Positions 7,414 through 15,860 of a stretch of 64,000 bases of DNA are shown in pieces. Each line of letters starts with the position of its first letter. Positions within the stretch are counted from its first letter, which is position 1. Both the position numbers and the translations under genes were made by a program. The notes under the pieces are model-generated. The model saw only the letters and a list, made by a program, of their open reading frames with translations. It had not been told where the DNA came from and searched no databases. The stretch is taken from assembly GCA_946415245.1 (NCBI GenBank), contig CAMKRS010000005.1:1-64000 (forward strand). Direction: 5' to 3'. This DNA is from an uncultured Prevotella sp. GTDB lineage: Bacteria; Bacteroidota; Bacteroidia; Bacteroidales; Bacteroidaceae.

Positions 7414-7611
7414 CTATCGTTCCAAAAGATTCTTCTCAGGCATACAGAGCCACAAAACGAAGTAGAATATCAAGCCACAGAAGGCTGTGAAGATGGTGAG
7501 GAATGCGTAGGCGATGCGAACCATCACGGGGTCGAACTCCAGATACTCGGCGATACCGCCACACACACCTGCTATCACTCTGTCATTAGAGCGCATTAAT
7601 CTTTTACTCAT
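7414..7611 (-). CDS. PspC-domain membrane protein
   Basis: Small inner-membrane protein (65 aa) consisting of one PspC domain: RSNDRVIAGVCGGIAEYLEFDPVMVRIAYAF, then a hydrophobic helix ending FYFVLWLCMPE. PspC proteins sense or respond to envelope stress in other bacteria; the role here is inferred. The start overlaps the end of the DUF6249 gene by 8 bp, and the stop is 3 nt from the sigma start. Confidence 0.9.
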   Translation of the reverse strand: MSKRLMRSNDRVIAGVCGGIAEYLEFDPVMVRIAYAFLTIFTAFCGLIFYFVLWLCMPEKNLLER

Positions 7612-8311
7612 AGTCGCGAACGTTTGAATTGTTATTGAATTGATTTGAATTGTTATGATTCAGAAAATCATCGTTGCCCGTGTTGTTATTCTGACGGTAG
7701 ATGAACCATTTGCCCAGTCCGATGAAGAACACGAGGGCGCCGATGCCGATACCGACCTTGCCGATGATGAGTCCCAGGAAGATGGCCAGACCCACGCCTG
7801 TGAACATCTGGCGGACACCTGTCTGATAGTCATTGTCCCCCGAGCTGGAAGACACCTTGCTTTTCAGGATATCATCGGGGATAGGCTGTCCGTTCTGGAT
7901 GGCCATCTGCGCCAGCTTGTAACGCTCCTTGCGGTTCTTGTTCACGAAATAGATGATCACGAAGATGATCAGCAGGGGGAGCAAGAAGAAGATGACGATG
8001 ATGGTGACGATGCCCACAGCCATCATTGGTCCAACGACACCACCAAAGCTTTCCATCACCTCCTTGAATTCCTGTGCGTCACTGCTGGTGGTATAGGTGG
8101 TGCGGTGACGGTGGGAGATGTAGTGATCGTCCTCTGCATCTTCTGAGGCAGCAGAAGAGGTGGTGTCAGAGAAGGCTTCGATTGCATCTTGTTTGTCCTT
8201 AGTAGAGTCCACCTGCTCCGTACGAGCGGAGTGGCGGTGCTTCTGCGATGCTGCCTCAGCATTCAGACTGAGGGCGAGCAACATTGTGATTGCGATTAAA
8301 TACTGTTTCAT
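7604..8311 (-). CDS. DUF6249-type membrane protein
   Basis: Membrane protein of 235 aa, first gene of the sigma operon. A cleavable-looking signal peptide (MKQYLIAITMLLALSLNAEA) precedes a Ser/Asp/His-rich exported segment (about 21-80). A strongly hydrophobic helix follows (about 95-122), then a short charged cytoplasmic stretch (NKNRKERYKLAQMAIQNGQPIPDDIL) typical of DUF6249, then two more hydrophobic segments and an Asn-rich tail. Function is unknown. The tight operon with PspC and an ECF sigma suggests an envelope-stress role. Confidence 0.78.
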   Translation of the reverse strand: MKQYLIAITMLLALSLNAEAASQKHRHSARTEQVDSTKDKQDAIEAFSDTTSSAASEDAEDDHYISHRHRTTYTTSSDAQEFKEVMESFGGVVGPMMAVGIVTIIVIFFLLPLLIIFVIIYFVNKNRKERYKLAQMAIQNGQPIPDDILKSKVSSSSGDNDYQTGVRQMFTGVGLAIFLGLIIGKVGIGIGALVFFIGLGKWFIYRQNNNTGNDDFLNHNNSNQFNNNSNVRDYE

Positions 8312-8369
8312 ATCTCACTTGTTTTTTGATTTCTACACCTGTTTGACGTAATGAATTCTTAATTAGTTG

Positions 8370-8377
8370 CAAAGATA
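8370..8377 (-). promoter_or_regulatory. TATCTTTG -7 box for the sigma operon
   Basis: The minus strand reads CTATCTTTGCAAC, 58 nt upstream of the DUF6249 start. It drives the four-gene unit leftwards. Confidence 0.65.
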
Positions 8378-8420
8378 GTGTTTTTCCCTCAATTTTTTTT
8401 GTTTTACCCCCGTTTTTTCG

Positions 8421-8428
8421 TAATTTTG
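8421..8428 (+). promoter_or_regulatory. TAATTTTG -7 box for the rRNA methyltransferase gene
   Basis: TAATTTTGCGCAG ends 10 nt before the ATG at 8439, leaving room for a 5' leader of only a few nucleotides. Confidence 0.65.
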
Positions 8429-8438
8429 CGCAGTAAAT

Positions 8439-9755
8439 ATGCAATTACCTGAGGATTTTGTAAGGGGAACGCGGCAATTGATGGGTGAGACACGCTTCAA
8501 TAGCTACTTGGAGGCCTTCGAAAAGGAGGCCCCAGTGAGCATTCGCCTGAATGTAACAAAGGGACGGTTCTTTTGTGACATCCTTGGCGATGTAACAAAA
8601 GAACCGTCCCTCTGTTACATGCCCGTAGCTTGGTGTGCTGAGGGATATTATTTGGAAGGGCGTCCGCAATTTACGTTCGATCCCCTCTTCCACGCTGGTT
8701 GCTACTACGTTCAGGAGGCCGCCTCGATGTTCGTCACGCATGTTATAAAATGGATAATGGAAAATGGACAATGGAAAATGGAGACGCCATTGCAAATGCT
8801 AGACCTCTGTGCGGCGCCTGGTGGCAAATCCACCGCAATGTTGAGCGTATTGCCCGAGGATTGCACGCTGGTGAGCAACGAGCCCATCCCTACCCGCGCG
8901 CAGATACTCTTGGAAAATATCACGAAGTGGGGCGCTAAGAATTGCATCGTCACCAATAATTATCCACGTGATTTTAAGAAGGCTAAGGCAAAGTTCGACC
9001 TCATCCTCTGCGATGTTCCCTGCTCTGGCGAGGGTATGTTCCGCAAGGATCCCGCAACGATCAGCGAATGGAGTGTGCAGAACGTTGAAAAATGCTGGCG
9101 CCTGCAACGTGAGATTGTGGCCGATGCCTGGGAGTGTCTGAATCCTGGCGGCATCATGATATATAGTACGTGTACCTTTAATACCAAAGAGAACGAGGAA
9201 AACGTGCGTTGGATCATGGAGGAATACGATGCTGAGGTGATCGATATCCCCATCGACCCCTCGTGGCATATCACAGGCTCACTGCTCGATGGCTTTGAGG
9301 CACCTGTGTATCGCTTCATTCCTGGCATCACGAGGAGCGAAGGACTCTTTGTTTGCGCGTTGAAGAAAAGAGGTGAGTGGAGAGAAGTAAGAGGTAAGAG
9401 AAATGACCTGAGGCAGTTGAAATGCTTGAGTATTGACGGGATGCAAGAACTCTCAACTCTCCGCTCGGCCGAAGGACGTTTGCTACCAACGGGACGCAAG
9501 AACTCTCAACTCTCAACTCCAACAGCGGATCTCCCCTACTCCGAGGCCCTCAAATATCTGCGTGGTGAGGCAATTGTGCTGCCTGCTGATGCGCCTCGCG
9601 GTATCGTTACTGTGACCTACAAGGGTTTCGCTCTCGGCCCAGTGAAGAATATCGGCAATCGCGCCAACAACCTCTATCCGAAGCCCTGGCGCATCAAGAC
9701 CACCCATCTCCCCACGGAACCAGTAGAAATAGTGAAATTGAAAATTAAATTGTAA
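8439..9755 (+). CDS. rsmF: 16S rRNA m5C methyltransferase, RsmF/YebU type
   Basis: SAM-dependent cytosine-C5 RNA methyltransferase of the NOL1/NOP2/Sun family. The SAM site is MLDLCAAPGGKSTAMLSVL. The two catalytic Cys are C195 in CDVPCSGEGMFRKDP and C245 in YSTCTFNTKENEE. A C-terminal PUA-like RNA-binding part follows (YLRGEAIVLP, GIVTVTYKGFALGPVKNIGNRANNLYP). The 438-aa protein is padded by repeat-derived inserts: the palindrome at 8551-8620 (TKGRFFCDILGDVTKEPSLCY), the array at 8747-8783 (IKWIMENGQWKMETP), and repeats at 9371-9520 between the two domains. None touches a catalytic motif. thyA follows 22 nt downstream. Confidence 0.9.
   Translation: MQLPEDFVRGTRQLMGETRFNSYLEAFEKEAPVSIRLNVTKGRFFCDILGDVTKEPSLCYMPVAWCAEGYYLEGRPQFTFDPLFHAGCYYVQEAASMFVTHVIKWIMENGQWKMETPLQMLDLCAAPGGKSTAMLSVLPEDCTLVSNEPIPTRAQILLENITKWGAKNCIVTNNYPRDFKKAKAKFDLILCDVPCSGEGMFRKDPATISEWSVQNVEKCWRLQREIVADAWECLNPGGIMIYSTCTFNTKENEENVRWIMEEYDAEVIDIPIDPSWHITGSLLDGFEAPVYRFIPGITRSEGLFVCALKKRGEWREVRGKRNDLRQLKCLSIDGMQELSTLRSAEGRLLPTGRKNSQLSTPTADLPYSEALKYLRGEAIVLPADAPRGIVTVTYKGFALGPVKNIGNRANNLYPKPWRIKTTHLPTEPVEIVKLKIKL
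8551..8620. repeat. GGGACGGTTCTTTTGT palindrome in the rRNA methyltransferase gene
   Basis: Two 32-nt arms (8551-8582 and 8589-8620) match at 30 of 32 positions around a 6-nt loop. Both arms are translated in frame. Confidence 0.9.
8747..8783. repeat. TGGAAAA heptamer array
   Basis: Five consecutive 7-bp units (TGGATAA, TGGAAAA, TGGACAA, TGGAAAA, TGGAG), in frame just before the SAM-binding motif. Confidence 0.8.
9371..9520. repeat. Compound heptamer repeats (GGTAAGA and CTCAACT types)
   Basis: A GGTGAGT/GGTAAGA run (9371-9400) is followed by two copies of ACGGGAYGCAAGAACTCT (near 9436 and 9490), each leading into CTCAACT heptamers. Everything is translated, in the linker between the catalytic and RNA-binding domains. 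Confidence 0.75.
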
Positions 9756-9777
9756 ATTGTAAATAGTTAAATTGTAA

Positions 9778-10572
9778 ATGAAACAATACCTCGACATTCT
9801 CAACCGCATCCTGACGGAAGGCACAGAGAAAAGCGACCGTACAGGCACAGGTACCATCAGCATCTTCGGCACCCAGAGTCGTTACAACCTCGACGACGGT
9901 TTCCCCCTGCTGACGACGAAGAAACTCCACCTGAAATCGATCATCTACGAACTGCTCTGGTTTCTGAAAGGCGACACCAATGTGAAATACCTGCAGGATC
10001 ACGGTGTGCGCATCTGGAACGAGTGGGCTGACGAGAACGGCGAACTGGGACCCGTTTACGGTCATCAGTGGCGTTCGTGGCCTGATTATAAAGGCGGCAC
10101 CATCGACCAGATTCAGTATGTGTTGGATCAGTTGAAGAACAATCCCAATTCCCGTCGTATGATTGTCTCTGCCTGGAACGTGGCTGAGGTCAACGAGATG
10201 GCGCTGCCCCCGTGTCACACCATCTTCCAGTTCTATGTGGCTGGCGACCGTCTGTCGTTGCAACTCTATCAGCGTTCGGCAGATACGTTCCTTGGGGTGC
10301 CCTTTAACATTGCCTCCTACGCCCTGCTGTTGCAGATGATGGCGCAGGTCACAGGCTTTAAGGCAGGCGACTTTATCCACACCACAGGCGACACCCATCT
10401 CTATCTGAACCACATCGAACAGGCAAAGCTCCAATTGACCCGTGAACCTCGTCCTCTGCCTCAGATGAAGCTCAACCCTGACGTGAAGAGTCTCTTTGAT
10501 TTCCAATACGAGGACTTCGAGCTCGTTGGCTATGATCCACATCCCCACATCAAAGCAGAAGTGAGCGTATGA
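9778..10572 (+). CDS. thyA: Thymidylate synthase
   Basis: Converts dUMP to dTMP using methylene-tetrahydrofolate. It is 264 aa, the same length as the E. coli enzyme, with catalytic C146 in [12 protein letters not shown]. Other conserved parts are the N-terminal [12 protein letters not shown] phosphate loop region, [34 protein letters not shown] and the THLYLNH motif. It overlaps folA by 4 bp (ATGA), so the dihydrofolate made by ThyA and its recycling enzyme are co-translated. Confidence 0.98.
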   Translation: MKQYLDILNRILTEGTEKSDRTGTGTISIFGTQSRYNLDDGFPLLTTKKLHLKSIIYELLWFLKGDTNVKYLQDHGVRIWNEWADENGELGPVYGHQWRSWPDYKGGTIDQIQYVLDQLKNNPNSRRMIVSAWNVAEVNEMALPPCHTIFQFYVAGDRLSLQLYQRSADTFLGVPFNIASYALLLQMMAQVTGFKAGDFIHTTGDTHLYLNHIEQAKLQLTREPRPLPQMKLNPDVKSLFDFQYEDFELVGYDPHPHIKAEVSV

Positions 10573-11051
10573 TCAGCATCATTGCAGCGGTGGCGAAGAA
10601 CAGAGCCATCGGATATCAGAATAAATTGATCTATTGGTTGCCCAATGATCTGAAACGTTTCAAGGCCCTCACCACGGGCCACACGATCATCATGGGGCGT
10701 AACACGTTCCTCTCTCTGCCCAAAGGTGCGCTGCCCAACCGCAGGAACATTGTGCTGAGTCGTTCGCAGAAGGCTTTCCCAGGATGCGACGTCTATGCCT
10801 CATTGGAAGAAGCCCTGAAACACTGCACGCCTGAGGAGGATATCTATATCATCGGTGGGGCTTCGGTCTATCGTCAGGCCTTGAAGATTGCCGACCGTCT
10901 CTGTCTCACGGAGATCGACGATACCCCAGCTGATGCCGACACATTCTTCCCACCCTACGAGGACGACTGGCAAGAAGAAAGCCGTGAGGATCATCCCATC
11001 GACGATCGTCACGACTTCCGCTATTCTTTTGTGGATTACATCAGAAAATAG
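10569..11051 (+). CDS. folA: Dihydrofolate reductase
   Basis: NADPH-dependent reduction of dihydrofolate to tetrahydrofolate. It is 160 aa with the standard features: [61 protein letters not shown], and [15 protein letters not shown] Tyr (IYW) stands where Pro-Trp is common. It is coupled to thyA by an ATGA overlap and converges on the SGNH gene with an 11-bp 3' overlap. Confidence 0.97.
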   Translation: MISIIAAVAKNRAIGYQNKLIYWLPNDLKRFKALTTGHTIIMGRNTFLSLPKGALPNRRNIVLSRSQKAFPGCDVYASLEEALKHCTPEEDIYIIGGASVYRQALKIADRLCLTEIDDTPADADTFFPPYEDDWQEESREDHPIDDRHDFRYSFVDYIRK

Positions 11052-11847
11052 GCAGCACCAACAGTTGCTGCATGATGGTCTTCGCCATCCGCTCATGACC
11101 CGCATCATTCGGATGCAGGCGGTCGTTGTCGGCATTCTTGAAATATTGTGCCATCTCGTCCATCAGCGGATAGAGACCGCAGAGGGCGTTCAGGTCGATC
11201 ACAGGTACTGCCCAGAGATTGCCCGCCTCCTTCACCGACTGCACATAGGCATCGATATACTCCCCGCAAAGGTTCGTATAATCCTCACGCGGTTGCCAGT
11301 TCTTATCGTTGGCATAGAACTCTGCACGGTGAATCGGCGTCATCAGCACAATCTGCTTCTTAGGGAACGTGCGCTTCACATAATCCAGCGCCTGGTTGAT
11401 ACGGCCCCGATAGGTTGAGTCGCTCATCACGGGATAGCGGTGCTTGCGGTCGACCATATGCTTGGGTTCGTGGATGCCCGCCATCACCTGCTCGTCTTTT
11501 TCCGTAAACCACTCGCCGATGGGCACACCCGCATTATAGTCGTTGGTACCGATGAAGATCAGGATGGCGTCGAAGTCGTCACCATGTTCCTCTTTCAGTT
11601 TGTCCGTCTGGCGCTTGATATCATTCCACTGGCGACCACTCACCCCATAGACATACGGTTCTATCTGGAGCCAGTCTTGCAGGAATACCCAGTATTTCTT
11701 CTTCGACCCGCTGTTTCTTGGGTCTGTGATTGAGTCACCAAAATAAGCCACACGTTTCCCCTGCCAGGGGTGCTGCATCACTTGTTGTGCACATGCCGGC
11801 ATCGCGAGCAGCGCCACAAAAAGAACAATAAATAGACGTTTCATCAT
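11041..11847 (-). CDS. Secreted SGNH/GDSL-family hydrolase
   Basis: Exported esterase or deacetylase of the SGNH superfamily (268 aa). A signal peptide (MKRLFIVLFVALLAMPACAQQ) is followed by block I with the nucleophile Ser (VAYFGDSITDPR), block II Gly (YGVSGRQW), block III Asn (FIGTNDYN) and block V Asp-x-x-His (NDRLHPNDAGH). Such enzymes often remove acyl groups from polysaccharides, but the substrate cannot be read here. The C in PACAQ could suggest a lipobox, but the context favours signal peptidase I cleavage after CAQ or ACA. It is divergent from the TonB receptor gene. Confidence 0.88.
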   Translation of the reverse strand: MMKRLFIVLFVALLAMPACAQQVMQHPWQGKRVAYFGDSITDPRNSGSKKKYWVFLQDWLQIEPYVYGVSGRQWNDIKRQTDKLKEEHGDDFDAILIFIGTNDYNAGVPIGEWFTEKDEQVMAGIHEPKHMVDRKHRYPVMSDSTYRGRINQALDYVKRTFPKKQIVLMTPIHRAEFYANDKNWQPREDYTNLCGEYIDAYVQSVKEAGNLWAVPVIDLNALCGLYPLMDEMAQYFKNADNDRLHPNDAGHERMAKTIMQQLLVLPIF

Positions 11848-11869
11848 CAGTAATTTGTTGTTTGCGCTG

Positions 11870-11877
11870 CAAAGATA
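11870..11877 (-). promoter_or_regulatory. TATCTTTG -7 box for the SGNH hydrolase
   Basis: The minus strand reads TATCTTTGCAGCG, 22 nt upstream of the start. Confidence 0.65.
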
Positions 11878-11920
11878 CGAAAAGATTCCGAATAATGGGC
11901 GTAATATGGCTATATTTTTG

Positions 11921-11928
11921 TACCTTTG
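11921..11928 (+). promoter_or_regulatory. TACCTTTG -7 box for the TonB receptor
   Basis: TACCTTTGCAGCCGTTATG puts the box 8 nt before the ATG at 11937, which leaves a minimal leader. The same string occurs before the radical SAM gene at 46480. Confidence 0.65.
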
Positions 11929-11936
11929 CAGCCGTT

Positions 11937-14078
11937 ATGTACAAACCAAGATTCAACATGAAGCGGGCGGTGCTCGTGTTCCGACAGTTTGGGAACAAGG
12001 GGTACTCGCTTTTCGCCTGTCTGGGTAGGGAGGTGGTGTGCAGCGTGCTCTCGGTGGCGACGCTGACCTACGCCTCAGCAGAGAGTGTCAGCACGAATCC
12101 CGTGGTGACAGACTCGGCAGCGATGACGACGGCCCGCGAGATGGTGCTCGAAGAAGTCAGTGTGACGGGTTCGAGGGCACCCCTGACGAAAAGTCAGGCT
12201 GCGAGAATGGTAACTGTACTGGACCGTGCAGAGATTGCGCAGGCGCCCGTACATAGTGTTAACGACCTGCTGAAATTCGCCATAGGCGTGGATGTCCGAC
12301 AACGAGGACCCATTGGCGCTCAGACGGATATTTCCATCCGAGGCGGCACATCCGAACAAATCATCATTTTGCTGAACGGCATCAATATCTGTGACCCACA
12401 AACGGGCCACAATGCGATGGATCTGCCCGTAGATTTGAGCGATATCGTGAGAATCGAGGTGATTGAAGGACCAGCAGGGAGGATTTATGGGACGTCGTCG
12501 TTGGTGGGGGCGATTAATATTGTAACAAGGAGTCAGGAGACAGGAGTCAGGAGACAGGAGATCACATTGCATACGGAGGGGGGATCGTATGGATATGCGA
12601 ACATCGGAGGAAGGTATTCTACTGACTCCCGTCTCCCGACTCCTGACTCCTTCCATCACTCCCTTTCCGCCAACTACTCCCGCAGCGATGGATGGAGCCG
12701 ATCGAAGGCTGGAAAACTGAATACAGATTTCAGTGGAACGAAGGGATTCTATCAGGGACAGTATGAAGACGAGACCATGAGACTGAACTGGCACCTGGGA
12801 ATCGCCGATAAAGGCTGGGGATCGAGCACCTTCTGGGCCTCACCGAAATGGCAGGCAGATGAGCAGTATGAACACACCACCAAGTGGTTTTCAGCGATTC
12901 AGGGCCAAACGAAGCAAAGTCCGCTACACCTGAGCGCCAGTCTCTACTGGAACCAGAACCGCGACCGCTATGAGGGATATCGGGGTCAGGCAGAGAAGAT
13001 GAAATACAATTATAACCGTACGGATGTGTATGGTGTGAGTGCAGGCGCCTATTTCGACTGGCAGGCAGGACGCACGGCCTTCGGAGCAGAACTGCGCAAC
13101 GAAGACCTCGTTAGCGGTAATCTGGGCGAACCTTTGTCGCAGACACATCATATCAAGGGGACGGATCGCGACTACACCCTCGGTGTGAACCGAACGAATA
13201 TCAGCGGCTATCTGGAGCATAACATCCTGCTGGACCAGGTGACCATCTCCGCAGGACTTGTGGCGGTGAAAAACACATGGAGCAATATGAACATGACCGT
13301 GTATCCAGGCATCGACGTGAGTTACCGCCCTACCCCACACTGGAAACTGCATGCTTCGTATAACACCTCGCTCCGTATGCCATCGTTCACAGAGATGTAT
13401 TACAAACTGCAAGGTTATTGTGCAGACCCGCACCTGAAACCTGAAGAGATGCAGGCCATAGAGATAGGGGTGAATGGTGACTGGTTCTTCGCAGAGCGAA
13501 GCGGCAGAGCCGAGCGTATGCGGAATGGTTCAAGGCTCACGGTGAATTCAGCGCTCTGGTATCATCATGGGAGCAACATGATTGACTGGATTATGGATAC
13601 TTCGAAGGGCAGCGAGGCCGAATGGCAGAGTGTGAACCACACGGCCATCAACAGCATCGGCTTCGAAGCCTCAGCCTCGATCTATGTGCCACTATTCACT
13701 CATCACTATTCACTATTCACTATCAGTTACGCTTTCATCCATCAGGATAAGCAGCAAGAGGCGAATCTCGTATCACAGTATGCCCTCGAATACCTCAGAC
13801 ACAAGTTGGTAGCGAAGGCGCAGGTGCAGATGACCAAGCGGTTATCGCTAGGTGTGAACCTTCGCTGGCAGGATCGCGTGGGCTCTTATACCGACTTCGA
13901 CGGAATGTCACACGACTACGAGCCCTATGCCCTTATCGACACACGACTGACTTGGACACAGACCAAGTGGAAGGCCTTCCTGGAGGCGAATAATCTCTTT
14001 GATACCAGCTATCGGGATTACGGACTGGTTGAGCAACCTGGACGCTGGCTCATCGCCAGCTTTAGCATCAGTCTATGA
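11937..14078 (+). CDS. TonB-dependent outer-membrane receptor
   Basis: Outer-membrane beta-barrel receptor (713 aa) for energy-dependent uptake of a chelate or vitamin. An extended N-terminus (MKRAVLVFRQFGNKGYSLFACLGREV, then a hydrophobic run ending TYASA) resembles that of Bacteroidales BtuB-like receptors. The plug follows (TVLDRAEIAQAPVHSVNDLLKFAIGVDVRQRG, ISIRGGTSEQIIILLNGI, GRIYGTSSLVGAINIVTR), then the barrel to the end. There is no CarboxypepD_reg domain and no SusD partner, so a small-molecule ligand is more likely than a glycan. No cobalamin riboswitch is present in the short leader. Two repeat insertions are translated: 12529-12650 at the plug-barrel boundary and 13690-13725 in a barrel strand or loop. 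Confidence 0.88.
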   Translation: MYKPRFNMKRAVLVFRQFGNKGYSLFACLGREVVCSVLSVATLTYASAESVSTNPVVTDSAAMTTAREMVLEEVSVTGSRAPLTKSQAARMVTVLDRAEIAQAPVHSVNDLLKFAIGVDVRQRGPIGAQTDISIRGGTSEQIIILLNGINICDPQTGHNAMDLPVDLSDIVRIEVIEGPAGRIYGTSSLVGAINIVTRSQETGVRRQEITLHTEGGSYGYANIGGRYSTDSRLPTPDSFHHSLSANYSRSDGWSRSKAGKLNTDFSGTKGFYQGQYEDETMRLNWHLGIADKGWGSSTFWASPKWQADEQYEHTTKWFSAIQGQTKQSPLHLSASLYWNQNRDRYEGYRGQAEKMKYNYNRTDVYGVSAGAYFDWQAGRTAFGAELRNEDLVSGNLGEPLSQTHHIKGTDRDYTLGVNRTNISGYLEHNILLDQVTISAGLVAVKNTWSNMNMTVYPGIDVSYRPTPHWKLHASYNTSLRMPSFTEMYYKLQGYCADPHLKPEEMQAIEIGVNGDWFFAERSGRAERMRNGSRLTVNSALWYHHGSNMIDWIMDTSKGSEAEWQSVNHTAINSIGFEASASIYVPLFTHHYSLFTISYAFIHQDKQQEANLVSQYALEYLRHKLVAKAQVQMTKRLSLGVNLRWQDRVGSYTDFDGMSHDYEPYALIDTRLTWTQTKWKAFLEANNLFDTSYRDYGLVEQPGRWLIASFSISL
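12529..12650. repeat. Heptamer-arm element inside the TonB receptor gene
   Basis: The left arm has four units alternating GGAGTCA and GGAGACA (12529-12560). The right arm (12618-12650) begins with the TATTCTAC box, then TGACTCC-type units. The frame stays open through both arms. Confidence 0.8.
13690..13725. repeat. ACTATTC heptamer array in the TonB receptor gene
   Basis: Five units, read as PLFTHHYSLFTIS; the hydrophobic alternating pattern is compatible with a barrel strand. Confidence 0.75.
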
Positions 14079-14117
14079 AAAAAGGCTCGCTTCGAATGTC
14101 GAATGGCGGGCCTTTTT
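14079..14117. terminator. Bidirectional terminator between the TonB receptor and dnaA
   Basis: Stem AAAAAGGCTCGC / GCGGGCCTTTTT (one G-T pair) around a 15-nt loop. A and T runs on both sides allow it to serve both converging genes. Confidence 0.85.
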
Positions 14118-15540
14118 ACTTCTTCTTCAGTCTGAATGACCGTTCAATGCTGCTAATCTCCTCGTAGAAGCCTTTGTCGATCTTCAGACGCTGTTCAATC
14201 GTATTACAGCTGTGAATGACGGTAGAATGATCGCGGTTGCCGATGAGTTGTCCGATGCGGGCTGCGGGCATCTTGGTGTATTTCTGAGCCAGATACATCG
14301 AAACCTGACGCACCTGCACGTATTCACGTCTGCGGCTCTTGCTGATGATATGACGCTGCTCAACGTTATAGTGCTTGCAGACCTTTTCAAGGATATCGTC
14401 GATGGTGAGCGGATGGTTATCGGCCTTCACAGCACGCTGGATGATGCGCTCAGCCAGATGCATGTCGATGTTGGAGTTGTAAACAATGGAATAAGCCATC
14501 AGCGAGTTCACCACACCTTCCAAGTCGCGCACGCTGCCATTGATGGTTTCAGCAATATAGCGAATGACCTCAGCAGGAATTTTCAGGCCGTCACGACGAC
14601 ACTTGGAATTGAGGATATCGACACAAAGCTGTACCGTAGGCTTCTCCAACTCAGCGATAAGACCGCAGGAGAAACGTGTCAGCATACGCTCGTGCAACCA
14701 TTTCAGGTCGATTGGCGGACGGTCGCTGGCGAGGATAATCTGCTTGCCCAGACGGAACAGGTGGTCGAAGATATGGAAGAACGTAGTGACGGTCTTCTCA
14801 GCAGTAGCCCACTCCTGTACGTCGTCAACAATCAGCACATCGATGGTCTGATAGAAATTGATGAAGTCGTTGACCGTGTTCTGTCGACTGGCATCGGTAA
14901 ACTGCACCTGGAACAAGCGGGCACTGACATAGAGTACGCGCTTCTCAGGATACATCTCCTTGCAACGCACACCGATGGCGTTGATGAGGTGCGTCTTGCC
15001 ACAGCCCGAGGGACCATAGATAAAGAAGGGGTTGAACGTCGTCTTGCCTGGATGCTCAGCGATGGAGAGACCAACCGTTCGCGGGAGCTTGTTGGAATCG
15101 CCCTCGATGAAGTTCTGGAAGGTCTTCTTGGGATCCAGCTGCGGGTTCAGTCCCTGCGGAACAGCAGCATCGAGTGTCGTGGGCGACTGATTGCCACGTG
15201 TAACGACCTGCGGGCTTTCAATCTCTGCGGGCATCTCACCTTCCACAATCTGGGTGGCGTCCCTCCGATTCTTCTCACCTACCACAGTAACAATACGGTA
15301 GCGGAGAACGACACTGGTGCCATATACGCGCTCGAGTACCTTTCTTAACAAGCCAACGTAGTACTGCTCCAAGTACTCGTACACGTACGGACTTGGAACC
15401 TGCACCATGAGCGTGTGCTCTTGCTCCGAATAAGATTCGAAGACAATCGGCGCGAACCACGTTTTGTATTGCTGCTCTGTGACGTTTGCTTGGATGAGAC
15501 GTAGACATTCACCCCAGAGCGCACTTTGACTTTTCACCAT
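14116..15540 (-). CDS. dnaA: Chromosomal replication initiator DnaA
   Basis: AAA+ initiator that binds DnaA boxes and opens the origin. Domain I begins MVKSQSALWGECLRLIQANVTEQQYKTWF. Walker A is GPSGCGKTHL (176-185) and Walker B is VLIVDD (about 235-240). Domain IV is a helix-turn-helix with the DnaA signature (MPAARIGQLIGNRDHSTVIHSC). The product is 474 aa. I chose ATG 15540 because it begins family sequence and lies 27 nt after a strong promoter box; the frame is open to 15684, but that would run through the promoter. No DnaA-box cluster is seen nearby. Confidence 0.96.
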   Translation of the reverse strand: MVKSQSALWGECLRLIQANVTEQQYKTWFAPIVFESYSEQEHTLMVQVPSPYVYEYLEQYYVGLLRKVLERVYGTSVVLRYRIVTVVGEKNRRDATQIVEGEMPAEIESPQVVTRGNQSPTTLDAAVPQGLNPQLDPKKTFQNFIEGDSNKLPRTVGLSIAEHPGKTTFNPFFIYGPSGCGKTHLINAIGVRCKEMYPEKRVLYVSARLFQVQFTDASRQNTVNDFINFYQTIDVLIVDDVQEWATAEKTVTTFFHIFDHLFRLGKQIILASDRPPIDLKWLHERMLTRFSCGLIAELEKPTVQLCVDILNSKCRRDGLKIPAEVIRYIAETINGSVRDLEGVVNSLMAYSIVYNSNIDMHLAERIIQRAVKADNHPLTIDDILEKVCKHYNVEQRHIISKSRRREYVQVRQVSMYLAQKYTKMPAARIGQLIGNRDHSTVIHSCNTIEQRLKIDKGFYEEISSIERSFRLKKK

Positions 15541-15566
15541 ACTCGATTGCTTTAATTTAGCGGTTG

Positions 15567-15598
15567 CAAAGTTAGCATGTTTTTTTGGATTTTGCAAA
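15567..15598 (-). promoter_or_regulatory. dnaA promoter (TTTG-20-TAACTTTG)
   Basis: On the minus strand TTTG (15595-15598) and TAACTTTG (15567-15574) are separated by 20 nt, the full consensus spacing. Confidence 0.8.
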
Positions 15599-15860
15599 CG
15601 CCCAAAAATCATACGCAAATTGTACAATTGCCGTAACTTCCTAATAAAAGGCACGTTAGATTGTTTCACGAAAACGGCAATCAAAAAGCCCTATTTGAAA
15701 ATTCGAACAATTTGATTATTAAACAGTTACAAAATCGCGCCTATATAAAGAGAATATATTTACATCCTTTAAGAATGAGCGCTGAACGCCATTAATATAG
15801 GGCTTTACAAAATCCCCTCATCAGAGGGAAAGAATTTTTGTTATTTAGACAAAATTTAAA
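15599..15860. other. AT-rich intergenic region upstream of dnaA
   Basis: No gene is seen. It contains a 10-bp inverted repeat AAAGCCCTAT (15685-15694) / ATAGGGCTTT (15797-15806) enclosing about 100 nt of AT-rich sequence, and a short hairpin near the end of the MCE gene. I see no TTATCCACA-type DnaA boxes, so it is not a convincing origin. Confidence 0.5.
15810..15828 (-). terminator. Weak terminator after the MCE gene
   Basis: A 5-bp stem CCCTC/GAGGG with a 4-nt loop (15815-15828), then ATTTT on the minus strand, 33 nt past the MCE stop. Confidence 0.4.

Noticed and set aside
6853..8311. SusCD-type anti-sigma/sigma system
   Set aside because: No FecR-like anti-sigma or SusC/SusD genes are adjacent. 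The PspC, DUF6249 and DUF5056 partners point to envelope stress instead.
11848..11936. Cobalamin riboswitch upstream of the BtuB-like TonB receptor
   Set aside because: Only about 90 nt separate the divergent genes and the leader is minimal, too short for the riboswitch, so B12 as ligand is not supported.
14116..15684. DnaA start at 15684 (522 aa)
   Set aside because: The extra 48 residues do not look like DnaA and include the TTTG/TAACTTTG promoter. ATG 15540 is preferred.
15541..15860. Possible replication origin next to dnaA
   Set aside because: AT-rich, but no TTATCCACA-like DnaA boxes are seen, and oriC is often not beside dnaA in this phylum.
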